NCBI RefSeq assembly: GCF_003464085.1
Contig: NZ_QSDR01000016.1
Span: 1 to 64,000, forward strand
Direction: 5' to 3'
DNA from: Clostridium sp. AM58-1XD
GTDB taxonomy: Bacteria; Bacillota; Clostridia; Lachnospirales; Lachnospiraceae
Length of the DNA stretch: 64,000 bases
Shown here in pieces: positions 8,771 through 18,660 of the stretch. Under the pieces are notes generated by a model. It made no database searches. It saw only the letters and a program-made list of their open reading frames with translations, and had not been told where the DNA came from. Position numbers and translations under genes: made by a program. Positions within the stretch are counted from its first letter, which is position 1. The number at the start of each line of letters is the position of its first letter.

Positions 8771-10174
8771 TTATCTGCTCATGGCATCCCTGATCGCTTC
8801 TGCGATTCCCTCACTGTACGTCGGATGGGCCCTCATAGCCAGCGACAGCTGGGAAGCAGTCAGTCCGTTGGCAATGGCCGTTGCCATTTCTCCGATCATA
8901 TCCGTTGCACGCGGACACATAATCTGAGCACCTACGATCGTATTCGAGTACGCTTCAAATACCAGGCGGATAAAACCGCTCTGTTCCTTGACAATAATCG
9001 ATTTTCCATTGGTGCTCATATTATAATGGCCGCATCTCACCTTCATATTCAGTTTTTTTGCCTGCTCCTCCGTAATTCCTACGGTAGCGATTTCCGGATC
9101 GGTAAATATACAGCTGGGCACAACCGGAAGGGATACGTACATTCCATTGGGAACGACTCTAAGGCGCATGCTGTGTTCTTTTCCCACGATGGATTCCACT
9201 ACATATGTTCCCTGAGCAGCCGCCACATGGGCCAGCCGAATCCTTGACACCACATCGCCAACCGCATAAATTCCCGGTTCACTGGTCATGAATCCCTCAT
9301 CTACAGCCAGGTGGCCGTTTTCCATCTTCAGTTCCACATCTGAGCCGAACAGGCCTTTCATATAAGGCGTACGGCCTGTTGCCATCAGAATCTGGTTGGA
9401 GCGGACGGATATCTCCTCTCCGTCCTTTTCCACCACACATGTCAGTCCTTCTCCAATTTCCTTTACGGCTGCTCCGCAGTAAATGGTAATTCCCTTTCTT
9501 CTCAGCTCATCCTCCAGTTCTCTGGACACCTCCCGATCCATAGGAGCCAGAAGCGTATCGCTCTGTTCGATAATCGTCACTTTCGAGCAGAGGGCGCTGA
9601 AAATCGTTGCAAATTCAACACCGATTACACCGCCTCCGATAATCGTAAGCCTGTCGTAATTCCAGTTTCTAGAGGACAATATCTGATCGCTTGTCACAAC
9701 ACCGGGACGGTTGATTCCAGGTATCGGCGGAATCGTCGGTTTCGCACCGGTAGCTATGATAATATGATCGGCTTCATAGAAATCTTTGCCGTTTACTCCA
9801 TTCACCTCTATCGTTCTTCCACGCCTGATTGTGGCTGTTCCCATGATCAGGTCCACACTGTTCTTTTCAAACAGTGTTTTTATCCCTTCCCGGTATGTCT
9901 TGACTGATTTTCGTTTATAATCCTGCATCTTGCCGAAATCAAAGGAAATGAAATCCGTAGACACACCGAACTCATCACAGTTCTGCATTTTGGCAAACAT
10001 ACCGGAGGCGAACAGAAGGGCTTTCGTCGGAATACATCCCCTGTTAAGGCATACCCCGCCCAGTTTCTCCTTTTCCACAACAGCTGTCTTCAGTCCCAAC
10101 GATGCGGCCTTCAGAGCCGCCGTGTATCCTCCTGGACCTCCTCCAATAATAATCAGATTATATTTTTCCGCCAT
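8771..10174 (-). CDS. lpdA: Dihydrolipoyl dehydrogenase
   Basis: This 467-aa FAD-dependent disulfide oxidoreductase reoxidises dihydrolipoamide with NAD. The FAD fingerprint IIGGGPGGYTAALKA is at residues 9-23, the redox-active disulfide is in GGVCLNRGCIPTKA, the NAD fold is at IIGGGVIGVEFA, and the second FAD motif is YAVGDV. The catalytic His-Glu pair sits in AHPTYSEG near the C-terminus. No E1, E2 or glycine-cleavage genes are nearby, so the partner complex is not evident. It lies 14 bp downstream of the HAD gene and is probably transcribed with it and the M3-like peptidase gene. Confidence 0.93.
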   Translation of the reverse strand: MAEKYNLIIIGGGPGGYTAALKAASLGLKTAVVEKEKLGGVCLNRGCIPTKALLFASGMFAKMQNCDEFGVSTDFISFDFGKMQDYKRKSVKTYREGIKTLFEKNSVDLIMGTATIRRGRTIEVNGVNGKDFYEADHIIIATGAKPTIPPIPGINRPGVVTSDQILSSRNWNYDRLTIIGGGVIGVEFATIFSALCSKVTIIEQSDTLLAPMDREVSRELEDELRRKGITIYCGAAVKEIGEGLTCVVEKDGEEISVRSNQILMATGRTPYMKGLFGSDVELKMENGHLAVDEGFMTSEPGIYAVGDVVSRIRLAHVAAAQGTYVVESIVGKEHSMRLRVVPNGMYVSLPVVPSCIFTDPEIATVGITEEQAKKLNMKVRCGHYNMSTNGKSIIVKEQSGFIRLVFEAYSNTIVGAQIMCPRATDMIGEMATAIANGLTASQLSLAMRAHPTYSEGIAEAIRDAMSR

Positions 10175-10188
10175 ATCTCTGCTCCCTT

Positions 10189-10998
10189 TTATTTATAATT
10201 CGTAAAAAGCCCCAGTTCCATGCAGGCTTTCCATATACCGTCCTCTCCAATATCAGCAGTAACGTAATCCGCCGCTTCTTTCAGCGCTTCCACCGCATTT
10301 CCCATCGCAATCCCGATTCCCGCCTCCTTAAGAATCTCATAATCATTCATGCTGTCTCCAAATGCGATTGTCTCTGACAGCGGAATCTGATAATATTCAC
10401 ATAAGCGGACAAGCCCGTTCGCTTTGGAGGCTATTATCTCTACGACATCGGCTCCTGTTTTTCCGGCAAACATGGGCAGCTTCAGTTCAGGGAAATTTTT
10501 TTCTATATCCTTTACACCCTTTTCCTCTCCAATATAAGCCAGCGTTCTGATCTGGCCGTCTACCAGCTGCCATGGGTCCTTAAACTTACGGCCGCACGTT
10601 CCCCAGCGCACCACATCCGATTGAGAGACTACTTCCGGATGCAGATAATAGTCTTCGTCGTCAATCGTAGCGCCGATGCTGTAACCCCTTTCATCCGCAA
10701 AGGCAAACAGCCGCTTTAAAAGCTCTTTATCCATCGTATGTTCATAAATCAGTTCTCCGTCCACAGTAATCTTCGTTCCATTCAAATGGATAATCGCATC
10801 TGGCTTTACAACTTCCTTATACTCCCTGCTGTAATAATTATCCATATCCCGCCCTGTCGCCAGGATCACATAGGAATCTTCCCTAAGCCGCTCCAGGGCA
10901 GCCAGGGCGCTGTCAGGTATGGTATATGTCGCATGATCCAGAAGCGTCTGGTCCAGATCGAAACTGACAATTCTTCTCTTCCTACAACTGTTCATCAT
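10189..10998 (-). CDS. HAD-superfamily (Cof-type) phosphatase
   Basis: A cytoplasmic HAD phosphatase with a C2-type cap, of the Cof/YbiV group that acts on small phosphorylated metabolites. Motif I is SFDLDQTLLD, motif II is around ILATGRD, and motifs III/IV are in KANGLVRL and AFGDSMNDYEIL. The substrate cannot be read from sequence. The best start is the ATG at 10996-10998, behind GGAG and AGGG. An upstream in-frame GTG would lie inside the end of the preceding gene. This start overlaps the stop of the peptidase gene by 17 bases, suggesting translational coupling. Confidence 0.82.
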   Translation of the reverse strand: MMNSCRKRRIVSFDLDQTLLDHATYTIPDSALAALERLREDSYVILATGRDMDNYYSREYKEVVKPDAIIHLNGTKITVDGELIYEHTMDKELLKRLFAFADERGYSIGATIDDEDYYLHPEVVSQSDVVRWGTCGRKFKDPWQLVDGQIRTLAYIGEEKGVKDIEKNFPELKLPMFAGKTGADVVEIIASKANGLVRLCEYYQIPLSETIAFGDSMNDYEILKEAGIGIAMGNAVEALKEAADYVTADIGEDGIWKACMELGLFTNYK

Positions 10999-12987
10999 CC
11001 CTGCCCTCTTCTCCTTTTTCACTTAATGGTTCACTTTCTTCATCAATTTTTTCTACGGCTGCTCCCGTTTTCGCCAGAGCCGCCCTTGCTCTCTTCTTTT
11101 TACTGCCCTTTATGATAAGGACTACGACCAGAATAATAATGAGAATCAGCACGATCACCGCAGCCACAGCACCGATCAGCAAAACTCTCATACTCCGTTC
11201 GACCGCTCGTTCATACTCAGCCACTTTATCCTCCACATTCATGGCCGCTCTGACAGAATCGGCAATGCCCGAAACGGTGCCGTCTTCAAAAATATTTTCC
11301 AGACCGCAGTCTGCTGTCACTTCCTTATAAGGCAGGCTTCCCCCCAAAGCAGAAAGGTGCATATATTTATCAACGGCCTCTTCTCTGTTCTCCAGAGATT
11401 CCAGCCAGATGTCCAGGGATGAAAGTGCCGAAGTTGCATAGCCGATATAGTACAAAGGCTCTCAAAGGTATGAGGCACCTCAATCCATGCATACGCCTGA
11501 TCCGCACCATACGGATACTGATACCCATACTCTCTGGCGATCTCCATAAATGTCCGGTTGATTTCCTCCACGCTCATATCCGGATTTTTATAAACCGTAT
11601 TCTGGAACTCGTCGTACAGGCAGCCTTCACGGATTCCGTAAAGCATCCGGCTTACCGTTTCATACCGGAATGCCTCTCCGCCCTCTCCAAACAAGTCGTC
11701 TGCATAAGGGTAAAACAGCATTTCCAATCCCTGGGAATGTATCTCAAATACATCCATACGGGACAGTTCCCAGATCGAAGGGGTCAGACTGTGAAACATC
11801 TGATTATAATGGCCGAATTCATGAATCACTGTGCTGTAATCCCCATAGTATCCGGAAGGACTGTTAAAAATAAATGGAACGCCGTAAGAATAGAGGGTGG
11901 CTGTAAAGCCAACGCCCATTTTGCCGTCATCCGCTTCTATATCATAAAGGTGATGATCTCTCATATAGGAATACGCCTCAGACAGCTCCGGATGGATTTT
12001 TCCAATATACGGCTCCACTTCGTCCAGAATCTCTTCCCCCTTTTTCCCTTCGCCTGCCTCGATCAGTGCATTTACATCCGTTGTGGACTGAGCAGCCAGT
12101 ATTTCCGTATAGAGCGGAATAATCTTGTCTTTTACTTCCCTGTAAACCTGTTTTATTTCCTCTGTGGTAAAATCTCTGGCATATATTTCTTTATAAGCAT
12201 AATCTGCATAATTATCATATCCGTTTTCCTGGGCTATCCCATTTCTCACCTGGACCATTTCCTTATAAATTTCACCGATTACGCTGTTTTTTTCCTTTGA
12301 CAGGGCCAAGTACACATCATAATTCTCATCCGGGTCTTCCGGGGCTTCTTCGTTATACCGTTCCGTAGTCCACTCTTCCCCGTTCACTTCTGCCGTATAG
12401 CTGTCCATCAGCGCCTGATCATATTCCTGAACCAGACTCAGGTCCTGTGCCCTCAGTTCGAATTCTCTTTCCGTCATAGGCTTGTAATCTTCCAGCTGTT
12501 CTACGCCGCTTTCTCCTATTTTCTCTCTCAGAAACGGTCCATAGGGAGAATCAATCGCTTTTTTTAATACGATAAAAACGCCGTCTCCCAGCTCATTGCC
12601 CATCTGACTCAGCTTCTGGCTCTCTTCCTGCGCTTCCTCATTATGAACATCCTTATAATAAATCAGATCGTTCAGCGTATTCTGGGTATTAAACAGGTCG
12701 ATCTCCGAGACCATGGTCTCATACAGTTCCTCCACCCGCTCTTCCTGCCCCGCCTTCCCCAGACTGCAGATTTCATCCATTTCTCTGATAGCTGCATCCA
12801 GTTTCGTTCTGTCATAGCCCGTATATTTCATTTCTGAATAGTCCAGATCGGAATGGTATTTCGGCTGATACCAGCCGCCCTCAGGTACCTCAGACGCCGC
12901 TGATACTGTCCCTGTTACAGTAACGGCAATGATCGCTGCCGATAGGATACTTTGTTTCCAAAAGCATTTACTGCTCTTTTTATTCAT
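10982..12987 (-). pseudogene. Exported, membrane-anchored M3-like metallopeptidase, one-base frameshift
   Basis: Two overlapping frames make one 668-aa protein. It has a signal peptide (residues 1-30, ending TVSAAS), a mostly helical peptidase body with the zinc motif VIHEFGHYNQ, and a C-terminal transmembrane helix near LIIILVVVLIIKGSKKK followed by a charged tail. The fold and motif suggest the M3/oligoendopeptidase F clan, displayed on the outer membrane face. The frame breaks at 11457-11458, where GG should be GGG on the plus strand (restoring HTFESPLYYIGYATSA). The break lies after the zinc site. A good GGAGGAGC site precedes the ATG. Because the lesion is in a homopolymer, the gene may be intact in the living strain. 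Confidence 0.8.
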
Positions 12988-13096
12988 TCAATGCTCCTCC
13001 TGTATGCTTTTTATGCTTTTATTTCCAAGCTTATCCATAGACCAATCATACCATACCTTTTTGCCTTGCACAATCACGAAAGACGGGAAGAAGGCG

Positions 13097-13123
13097 CTGC
13101 CTTTTTCCTTTCAGCAGCGCCCT
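13097..13123. terminator. Hairpin between divergent genes
   Basis: GGCGCTGC pairs with GCAGCGCC around a pyrimidine-rich loop. It lies upstream of both the M3-like peptidase gene and the AEC transporter gene. A run of T is in the loop rather than after the stem, so a terminator role is uncertain. Confidence 0.3.
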
Positions 13124-13222
13124 CCGTATATAGTTCCACACTTTTAAGGCGTAGAAAACGTTTCGCGCTTTTCATGCGCATAACTGTTTATCCGTTTGTC
13201 ATGCTCCACATCATGGAAGAGT

Positions 13223-13252
13223 TTGCCAAGTATGACGTTTGTATGGTACAAT
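13223..13252 (+). promoter_or_regulatory. Candidate sigma-A promoter for the AEC transporter
   Basis: TTGCCA and TACAAT with an 18-bp spacer, 33 bp upstream of the ATG at 13286. Confidence 0.5.
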
Positions 13253-13285
13253 CTCCGTAAAGAAACAAACAGAGAGGAACATACC

Positions 13286-14218
13286 ATGCAGATCAGCATT
13301 TTACTTATAAAACAGATACTTCAATTATTCTTTATGGTCCTGATGGGATACGCCGTAGTAAAACTTCATCTCCTGAAAGACGATGACAGCAAAATACTTT
13401 CCAAACTGGTGCTTTACCTGATTACCCCCTGTGTCATGATTAATGCCTTTCAGGTAGATTTTACAAAAGAGAAAATGAACGGGCTGCTTCTTACCTTTGC
13501 AGCCGGCATTCTCCTTCAGGCACTTCTTTTGTTTGCCACATGGTTTTTGCGCTCCGTCTTTCATTTAAATGTCGTAGAATGGACATCAGTTTACTATTCT
13601 AATTCAGGAAATCTGATCATCCCGTTAATCACATATATACTTGGGGAAGACTGGGTACTGTACGCCAGCGGTTTTCTTTCTGTACAGATGATCATGCTCT
13701 GGACTCATTGTAAAAATGCCTTCAGCCATGAGGGAAAAATCGACTTAAAAACCATTTTCGGCAATATCAATATGATTTCGATCTTTGCAGGAATTATTTT
13801 ATTTTTCCTGAAAATCCGGCTTCCGGAGGTTGTAAACGGCACTCTGCATTCCGTTGGCAATATGATCGGACCGATCTGTATGATCGTAACTGGCATGCTG
13901 ATCGGAAATATGGATTTAAAGGCGGTATTTTCAAATAAACGGATTTACTTCATCACATTTTTGCGCCTTGTCGCTTTTCCTCTGGCTGCCATAGTCATCC
14001 TGTATGCCAGCCACCTCGCGGCGCTCATGCCGGATGGAAAAACGATCCTGCTTGTAACCTTCCTGGCAGTGATCACCCCGTCCGCTTCCACCATTACACA
14101 GATGGCGCAGGTATATGGTGACGACGCCAAATATGCCAGTGCAATTAACGTTATGACGACACTTTTATGTATTCTGACCATGCCGGCGATCGTGTTTCTT
14201 TATCAGCTTGTAATATAA
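13286..14218 (+). CDS. AEC-family (auxin efflux carrier type) transporter
   Basis: A 310-aa integral membrane protein with about ten hydrophobic segments in two halves, as in AEC carriers. The family signature regions LVLYLITPCVMINAF near the start and ITPSASTITQMAQVYG near the end are present. Bacterial members export or exchange small organic acids or amino acids, such as malate or aspartate; the substrate here is unknown. The ATG at 13286 follows AGAGAGG. It is monocistronic and followed by a hairpin at 14252-14290. Confidence 0.85.
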   Translation: MQISILLIKQILQLFFMVLMGYAVVKLHLLKDDDSKILSKLVLYLITPCVMINAFQVDFTKEKMNGLLLTFAAGILLQALLLFATWFLRSVFHLNVVEWTSVYYSNSGNLIIPLITYILGEDWVLYASGFLSVQMIMLWTHCKNAFSHEGKIDLKTIFGNINMISIFAGIILFFLKIRLPEVVNGTLHSVGNMIGPICMIVTGMLIGNMDLKAVFSNKRIYFITFLRLVAFPLAAIVILYASHLAALMPDGKTILLVTFLAVITPSASTITQMAQVYGDDAKYASAINVMTTLLCILTMPAIVFLYQLVI

Positions 14219-14251
14219 CAAAAAAACGCTCACTTTCCTGGAAAGTAAAAA

Positions 14252-14290
14252 ACTTCGGCCTGAATACGTTTTGCGTAAACAGGCCGAAGT
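14252..14290. terminator. Terminator-like hairpin downstream of the AEC gene
   Basis: An 11-bp perfect stem (ACTTCGGCCTG / CAGGCCGAAGT) closes an AT-rich loop. The T run lies on the leftward side (minus strand GTTTTTTAC); on the plus strand the stem is followed by A-rich sequence. It would terminate best in the minus direction, although the gene upstream is on plus. Confidence 0.5.
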
Positions 14291-14381
14291 AAAAGGGGAG
14301 GATAAGTATTCTGTTATCTTTGGTAACTGTTTATAGTATTGGCAGAAGCCTGAAGTTTATTCACTTTTAATAAAAAATATT

Positions 14382-14410
14382 TTGCAAATTCGATCATTCT
14401 GTTGTATACT
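14382..14410 (+). promoter_or_regulatory. Sigma-A promoter for the SEC-C protein
   Basis: TTGCAA and TATACT separated by exactly 17 bp, about 50 bp before the ATG at 14462. Confidence 0.7.
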
Positions 14411-14461
14411 GGCAGTTGGAACTTCATATGAAGAATACGATAAGAAGGATGGAGTTATAAG

Positions 14462-14974
14462 ATGGCTATTTTAGAGACATGGAGAAACCTGGCTTACGGT
14501 GACGGCCTGGACGAAAAAAAGCGCGAAGAATTATGGACAAAATATTTTCAGATCGAAAAGGGCATTTATGAAAAGATTCTGTCTGATCCTGCACAGATAA
14601 TCGAAGGAACAGTTAAGGAACTGGCAGATAGATATGAAACAGAAGTATTGATTATGACAGGATTTTTGGATGGTATCAATGAAAGCTTAAAAGGATATGA
14701 AAATCCGATCGATACAATGGAAGAAGATACTCCTGTTAAAATCGAGATCGATCCTGAAAAACTGTACTACAACATGGTAGAAGCAAAAGCCAACTGGCTG
14801 TATGAACTGCCTCAGTGGGACAGCATTCTTCCAGAAGACAGGAGAAAAGAACTGTATAAGGAGCAGAGAGCTTCCGGCACGGTACGCCGCCAGACGAGAA
14901 AAGTTTATCCAAACGATAAGTGTCCCTGCGGCAGCGGAAAGAAATACAAAAAGTGCTGCGGAAAGAACATGTAA
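14462..14974 (+). CDS. SEC-C metal-binding motif protein
   Basis: A 170-aa cytoplasmic protein, mostly helical and acidic in the first 140 residues. It ends in a canonical SEC-C zinc motif, [14 protein letters not shown], like the tail of SecA. The body has no family I can name. SEC-C tails bind zinc and, in SecA, mediate SecB or ribosome contact, so a role around protein handling is possible but unproven. It has its own promoter, a GGATGGAG ribosome binding site and a strong terminator. Confidence 0.75.
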   Translation: MAILETWRNLAYGDGLDEKKREELWTKYFQIEKGIYEKILSDPAQIIEGTVKELADRYETEVLIMTGFLDGINESLKGYENPIDTMEEDTPVKIEIDPEKLYYNMVEAKANWLYELPQWDSILPEDRRKELYKEQRASGTVRRQTRKVYPNDKCPCGSGKKYKKCCGKNM

Positions 14975-15004
14975 TCATAAAGCAAATAACCGTGAACAGA
15001 TCAG

Positions 15005-15053
15005 CAGCCCCTGTTTCCCATGATATCCATGAGGAAACGGAGGCTGTTTTTTT
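15005..15053 (+). terminator. Rho-independent terminator of the SEC-C gene
   Basis: CAGCCCCTGTTTCC pairs imperfectly with GGAAACGGAGGCTG and is followed by seven T. Confidence 0.85.
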
Positions 15054-15086
15054 CGCTTTTTCGATTGAATCTGTTCCGGTTCTTCC

Positions 15087-16445
15087 TTAGCTGCGATCCT
15101 CCATCTTCGTATATTCTTCGTTTGGCATAACGCTGATATAAGCCGGACGGATGATTTTATCCATATTGATCAGCTCTTCAATACGGTGTGCACTCCAGCC
15201 TACAATTCTGGCAATCGCAAAGATCGGTGTAAAGAGTTCCAGCGGGATATCCAGCATGCTGTATACAAATCCGCTGAAGAAGTCCACATTGGCACTTACG
15301 CCCTTATACATACGGCGCTCTCCTGAAATCACTTCCGGTGCCAGGCGCTCGATCATGGAATAAAGGTTAAAATCATCATGACGGCCCTTTGCCTGAGAAA
15401 GTTTTTCTACAAAGCTCTTTAATATCTCTGCTCTTGGATCAGACTTGGAATACACGGCATGGCCCATGCCGTAAATCAGTCCTTTTTTGTCGAATGCTTC
15501 TTTGTGAAGCAGCTTCTCAAGATAATTGCGTACTTCGTCCTCATCCTTTGTATCCTTAACATTGGCGCGAAGATCATTCATCATTTCCACAACCTTGATG
15601 TTGGCACCGCCGTGACGCGGACCTTTTAAAGAAGACAATGCCGCCGTAATCGTTGCATATGTATCGGTACCTGATGAAGTTACAACATGCGTGGTAAAGG
15701 TAGAGTTGTTTCCTCCACCATGTTCCATATGAAGAATGAGTGCCAGGTCCAGAACATGAGCTTCAAGAGGAGTATACTGCTTATCCGCTCTCAAAAGGCG
15801 AAGCAGATTCTCTGATGTGGAAAGCGTTGGATCAGGATGGTGAATATACATGCTTTCCTCTTTTTCATAATGGTTATATGCATGATAGCCATATACGGCC
15901 AGGACAGGGAAGAGACTGATTAACATCAGACATTGACGCAGAACATTGGGAATAGAAATATCAGAGGCCTTTGGATCATAAGAGGCAAGTGTCAGAACGC
16001 TTCGTGAAAGGGAATTCATCATATCCTTACTTGGAGCTTTCATAATAACATCACGGACAAAATTGGTAGGGAGCGTTCTGCTTCTGGATAAGATCTCCGT
16101 AAACTGCAGCAGCTGCTCTCTTGTAGGAAGCGTTCCGAACAGCAACAGGTAGGAAACCTCTTCGAATCCAAATCCACGGTTGTTCATGGTCCCGTTTACA
16201 AGATCTTTAATGTTGTACCCTCTGTAGTACAGGCGGCCTTCGCAGGGAACCTTTTTTCCGTCGACTATCTTACTCGCTTCGATCGTTGATATCTTAGTCA
16301 GCCCTGAAACAACACCGTTGCCATTCTTGTCACGCAGACCGCGCTGGACATCGTACTTCTCATACAAGTCCGCGTCAATTCCTCCATGCTGAACGCAGAT
16401 ATCTGCAAAAGAGTCTATCGTGTTCATGAATTCGGTTTTGTTCAT
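15087..16445 (-). CDS. Citrate synthase
   Basis: A 452-aa type I citrate/2-methylcitrate synthase that condenses oxaloacetate and acetyl-CoA in the cytoplasm. The active-site residues are visible: His in HMEHGGGNNS, His in KGPRHGGANIK and GMGHAVYSKSDPRA, and Asp in SANVDFFSGF. Clostridia of this kind usually run an incomplete TCA cycle toward 2-oxoglutarate and glutamate. No aconitase or isocitrate dehydrogenase gene is adjacent, so the gene stands alone. Start ATG follows AGGGGTGG. A 7-bp perfect inverted repeat at 16474-16491 lies in the leader. Confidence 0.92.
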   Translation of the reverse strand: MNKTEFMNTIDSFADICVQHGGIDADLYEKYDVQRGLRDKNGNGVVSGLTKISTIEASKIVDGKKVPCEGRLYYRGYNIKDLVNGTMNNRGFGFEEVSYLLLFGTLPTREQLLQFTEILSRSRTLPTNFVRDVIMKAPSKDMMNSLSRSVLTLASYDPKASDISIPNVLRQCLMLISLFPVLAVYGYHAYNHYEKEESMYIHHPDPTLSTSENLLRLLRADKQYTPLEAHVLDLALILHMEHGGGNNSTFTTHVVTSSGTDTYATITAALSSLKGPRHGGANIKVVEMMNDLRANVKDTKDEDEVRNYLEKLLHKEAFDKKGLIYGMGHAVYSKSDPRAEILKSFVEKLSQAKGRHDDFNLYSMIERLAPEVISGERRMYKGVSANVDFFSGFVYSMLDIPLELFTPIFAIARIVGWSAHRIEELINMDKIIRPAYISVMPNEEYTKMEDRS

Positions 16446-16473
16446 AACAAACCACCCCTTTTCATAATATTTT

Positions 16474-16491
16474 AATTTCCATGCGGAAATT
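16474..16491 (-). promoter_or_regulatory. Inverted repeat upstream of citrate synthase
   Basis: AATTTCC-ATGC-GGAAATT is a perfect palindrome about 30 bp before the start codon, just downstream of AT-rich -10-like sequence (TATAATATAAT on the minus strand). It could be a repressor operator. Confidence 0.4.
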
Positions 16492-16603
16492 TCTACTATT
16501 ATATTATAAATTGGAAAAAAAATCTATAAAGAATCCCTTAATTTTAATAAAATTTAATTTTTATTGCATTTTATAAATTTTCTGGTATAATGTTATATGA
16601 TTA

Positions 16604-16677
16604 CGGGGTATGGCGTAGCTTGGTAGCGCGCTCGGCTGGGGGCCGAGAGGTCGCAGGTTCAAATCCTGTTGCCCCGA
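16604..16677 (+). tRNA. tRNA-Pro (anticodon GGG)
   Basis: A 74-nt cloverleaf: acceptor CGGGGTA pairs with TGCCCCG, the anticodon stem CTCGG/CCGAG encloses a loop with GGG, and the T-arm is CAGGTTCAAATCCTG. CCA is not encoded. A TATAAT box lies about 15 bp upstream. An integrase remnant points at its 3' end, so this is probably an old integration target. Confidence 0.95.
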
Positions 16678-16815
16678 CTATTCTGAAATGTGTCAGAATC
16701 CTTATTTTATAAGGCTTCTGGCATTTTTTATGCCTGATTGAAGTGTCATTTTTTGAAGGCAGTTTAAAACAACTTGTATTCGTATGTAAAATTGATATTT
16801 TCTTAACACGACATT

Positions 16816-17012
16816 TCGTTTCACTTTCCCTATATGGATTGTACAGATATTTTAATGTCGTTTCCTTGCTTGTATGTCCCAGCCACCGCCTAATTTCATC
16901 TAAAACCCATCCTTCTGCATTCATTCTGGAAGCAACCGTTCTTCTTATACAATGTGTATACTTAAATTCTTTTCCCTTAAATGAAAAGAAAATATCCTTA
17001 AATGAGAAAAAG
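16816..17012 (-). pseudogene. Tyrosine integrase, C-terminal remnant beside tRNA-Pro
   Basis: The fragment keeps the HxxR box (YTHCIRRT) and the following LGHTSKETTLKYLYN, where the second His and the catalytic Tyr region of phage-type integrases sit. The 5' part is cut off at about 17012 by an IS30-related repeat. Past residue SET the frame simply reads on and ends antisense to tRNA-Pro, producing a meaningless tail. The remnant shows that a mobile element once used the tRNA-Pro 3' end. Confidence 0.75.
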
Positions 17013-17074
17013 TAAAGTATGCATCTGGAATTCTTTTTAAGAGGTAAAATCCCAGATGCTTTGTTTATATGCGT
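17001..17074. repeat. IS30-end repeat, left arm (inverted)
   Basis: This 74-bp stretch is the reverse complement of 18844-18917 with only four mismatches. The right arm lies just beyond the stop of the IS30 transposase remnant, so both are copies of the same IS30-family end in opposite orientation. They bracket the IS256 pseudogene and the small-protein gene. Confidence 0.8.
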
Positions 17075-17083
17075 ACAAAATGG

Positions 17084-17936
17084 CTATCTGTCTTTATCCG
17101 ACACATATTTCATGGTATAACGCACCTGATGCACGATGCAGCACTGATATTCGGTCTTTGGATAGGCAGCCGCAATTGCTTCTTTGATACCGGTCAGCCC
17201 GTCAGCACAGAGGATTAAAATATCTTTTACTCCCCGATTTTTCAAACCATTCAAAACAGATCGCCAATATTTGGAACTTTCATTTTCGCCGACCTCTATG
17301 GTCAGGACCTCTTTCCGTCCCTCCTGATTAATCCCGAGAATCACATAAGCCGCAAGCTTGCGGATAACGCCGTTATCACATACGGATTAATGGATGGCAT
17401 CAATGTAGAGCACCGGATATACTTCTGAAAGGGGGCGGTTCTGCCAGTCTTCGATCTGGGGCATAATTTTATCGGTAACATCTGAGATAAAGCCTTCAGA
17501 TGCCTCAAAGCCATAAATATCCTCCAGCGTATCAGAAATTTGCCGCGTGGTCATGCCTTTTGCATACATAGAGATGATTTTCTGGTCGATATCGGAGATA
17601 TCTTTCTGCCGTTTTTTTACTACCTGTGGTTCAAAAGTAGACTTGCTGTCCTGAGGAACCTGGATATCCATGCTGCCATAGCTGCTGTTGATACGCTTTG
17701 GTTTGTGGCCATTGCGATAATCATCATTGTCAGAGCGTTCCGACTTTTCATAGCCTAAGTGCTCATCCATCTCGGTTTCCATCATTTCTTTGATGGTGCC
17801 GCCAAGCAGATCTTTCAGGGCATCCTGAATATCTTCTGCCGACTGGATATCGTATTCCTGCAGAAGCTGTTGAATAATAAGTTCGCTTTCCCTCTGTCAT
17901 TTGCACCTTATGTACAGGTTTCTTTTCTCTTGCCAT
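17084..17936 (-). pseudogene. IS256-family transposase, multiply broken and truncated
   Basis: Recognisable IS256 transposase blocks appear in order: EMDEHLGYEKSERSDNDDYR, PQDSKSTFEPQ, LYIDAIH, NGVIRKLAAYVILGINQEGR and CIVHQVRYTMKYV. Lesions are a frameshift near 17882 in the N-terminal region, an in-frame TAA right after DAIH near 17386, and loss of everything after KYVSDKDR. Unlike the frameshifts elsewhere in the window, these include substitutions and a large deletion, so this copy is truly dead. Confidence 0.85.
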
Positions 17937-18015
17937 AATAAAGTCCTACTATGGTTTCTTATTTTACCATAGAAGACCTAATAAAACCTTATTTACAGAA
18001 AAATTTTCACATGCT
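17084..18015 (-). mobile_element. IS256-family element, degraded copy
   Basis: This is the second copy of the element seen at the window's left edge. The 5' untranslated end (to about 18015) is well conserved between the copies, while the 3' end is missing, replaced by the IS30-end repeat at 17074. It is clearly immobile on its own. Confidence 0.8.
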
Positions 18016-18022
18016 CCATTTG

Positions 18023-18207
18023 TCAATCCCATAAATCCACTTCAATTCTTTAAACCTCTTACCCATTTTCTTGAGTTTATATTGCACTGCATTATCAAAA
18101 GTGATTTCCTTCTTGGCTACCATTTTAGCAAGCTGTTTATCAGTACATGAATCATAAGTTTCTTTAACTCTGCAATGTGATTTATTAGGTCGATTTTCAA
18201 GACAGCG
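18023..18207 (-). other. Open stretch without start codon, possible gene remnant
   Basis: Between the IS256 end and the small-protein terminator, the minus strand stays open for about 60 codons. It reads KSHCRVKETYDSCTDKQ and ends with FKELKWIYGIDK and a stop. It has no good start or ribosome binding site. I do not recognise it; it could be the 3' end of a gene cut by the IS256 insertion. Confidence 0.3.
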
Positions 18208-18276
18208 CTATCGTTGACAATTCATTCATTGTGCTACACATCATATCAATCTCCTTTACATTGTCATTTCTCAAAA

Positions 18277-18317
18277 CAAAAAAGTGTAAAGCCCTAATAA
18301 TTGTTAGACTTTACACT
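18277..18317 (-). terminator. Terminator of the small coiled-coil gene
   Basis: Leftward, GTGTAAAGTC pairs with GGCTTTACAC and is followed by a run of T. The stem shares the GTGTAAAGTC sequence with the operator-like palindrome upstream of the same gene. Confidence 0.8.
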
Positions 18318-18334
18318 CTCTGTTTATGGTATGG

Positions 18335-18607
18335 TTATGCGATTCTGTTTTTTATCTCAGCAAGTTCTTTTTCAAGCTTGTTGACTTTTTCAGTCAAAAT
18401 ATTAACTCGTATTTCGTCGATTGTACTTTTGTCCGCAACTTTTATTGATTGGTTAAGCTTATCAATTAAGTTGCCATGGTTTTCAGCCAGTAGAGATATA
18501 TTTCTATCAGTAACATTCTCAAGATGTAGCCTGATATCGGTTATGCTGTCATGGATTGGCTTTAACATTTTTGCAATTGCTTGTAAATCCTCATTAGTCA
18601 ATGCCAT
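18335..18607 (-). CDS. Small helical/coiled-coil protein of unknown function
   Basis: A 90-aa protein starting MALTNEDLQAIAKMLKPI. It is predicted to be almost wholly helical, with heptad-like spacing through KLNQSI and LTEKVNKLEKELAEIKNRI. Proteins with this MALTNEDLQ start are common as orphans in clostridial genomes and mobile regions; I know of no function. The ATG at 18605-18607 follows GGAGGTGAG closely. An upstream ATG six codons earlier overlaps that ribosome binding site and is rejected. The gene has its own promoter region, a TTTACAC palindrome and a terminator, so it looks alive amid IS debris. Confidence 0.65.
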   Translation of the reverse strand: MALTNEDLQAIAKMLKPIHDSITDIRLHLENVTDRNISLLAENHGNLIDKLNQSIKVADKSTIDEIRVNILTEKVNKLEKELAEIKNRIA

Positions 18608-18660
18608 TGTCTCACCTCCTATCACTTTACTGTGATGTCGATATAGTAAAGTATACCATA

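Noticed and set aside
16601..16815. C-terminal tail of the integrase reading frame (GATGFEPATSRPPAE)
   Set aside because: It is the antisense translation of tRNA-Pro and its flank, a well-known artefact. The integrase homology ends near 16816.
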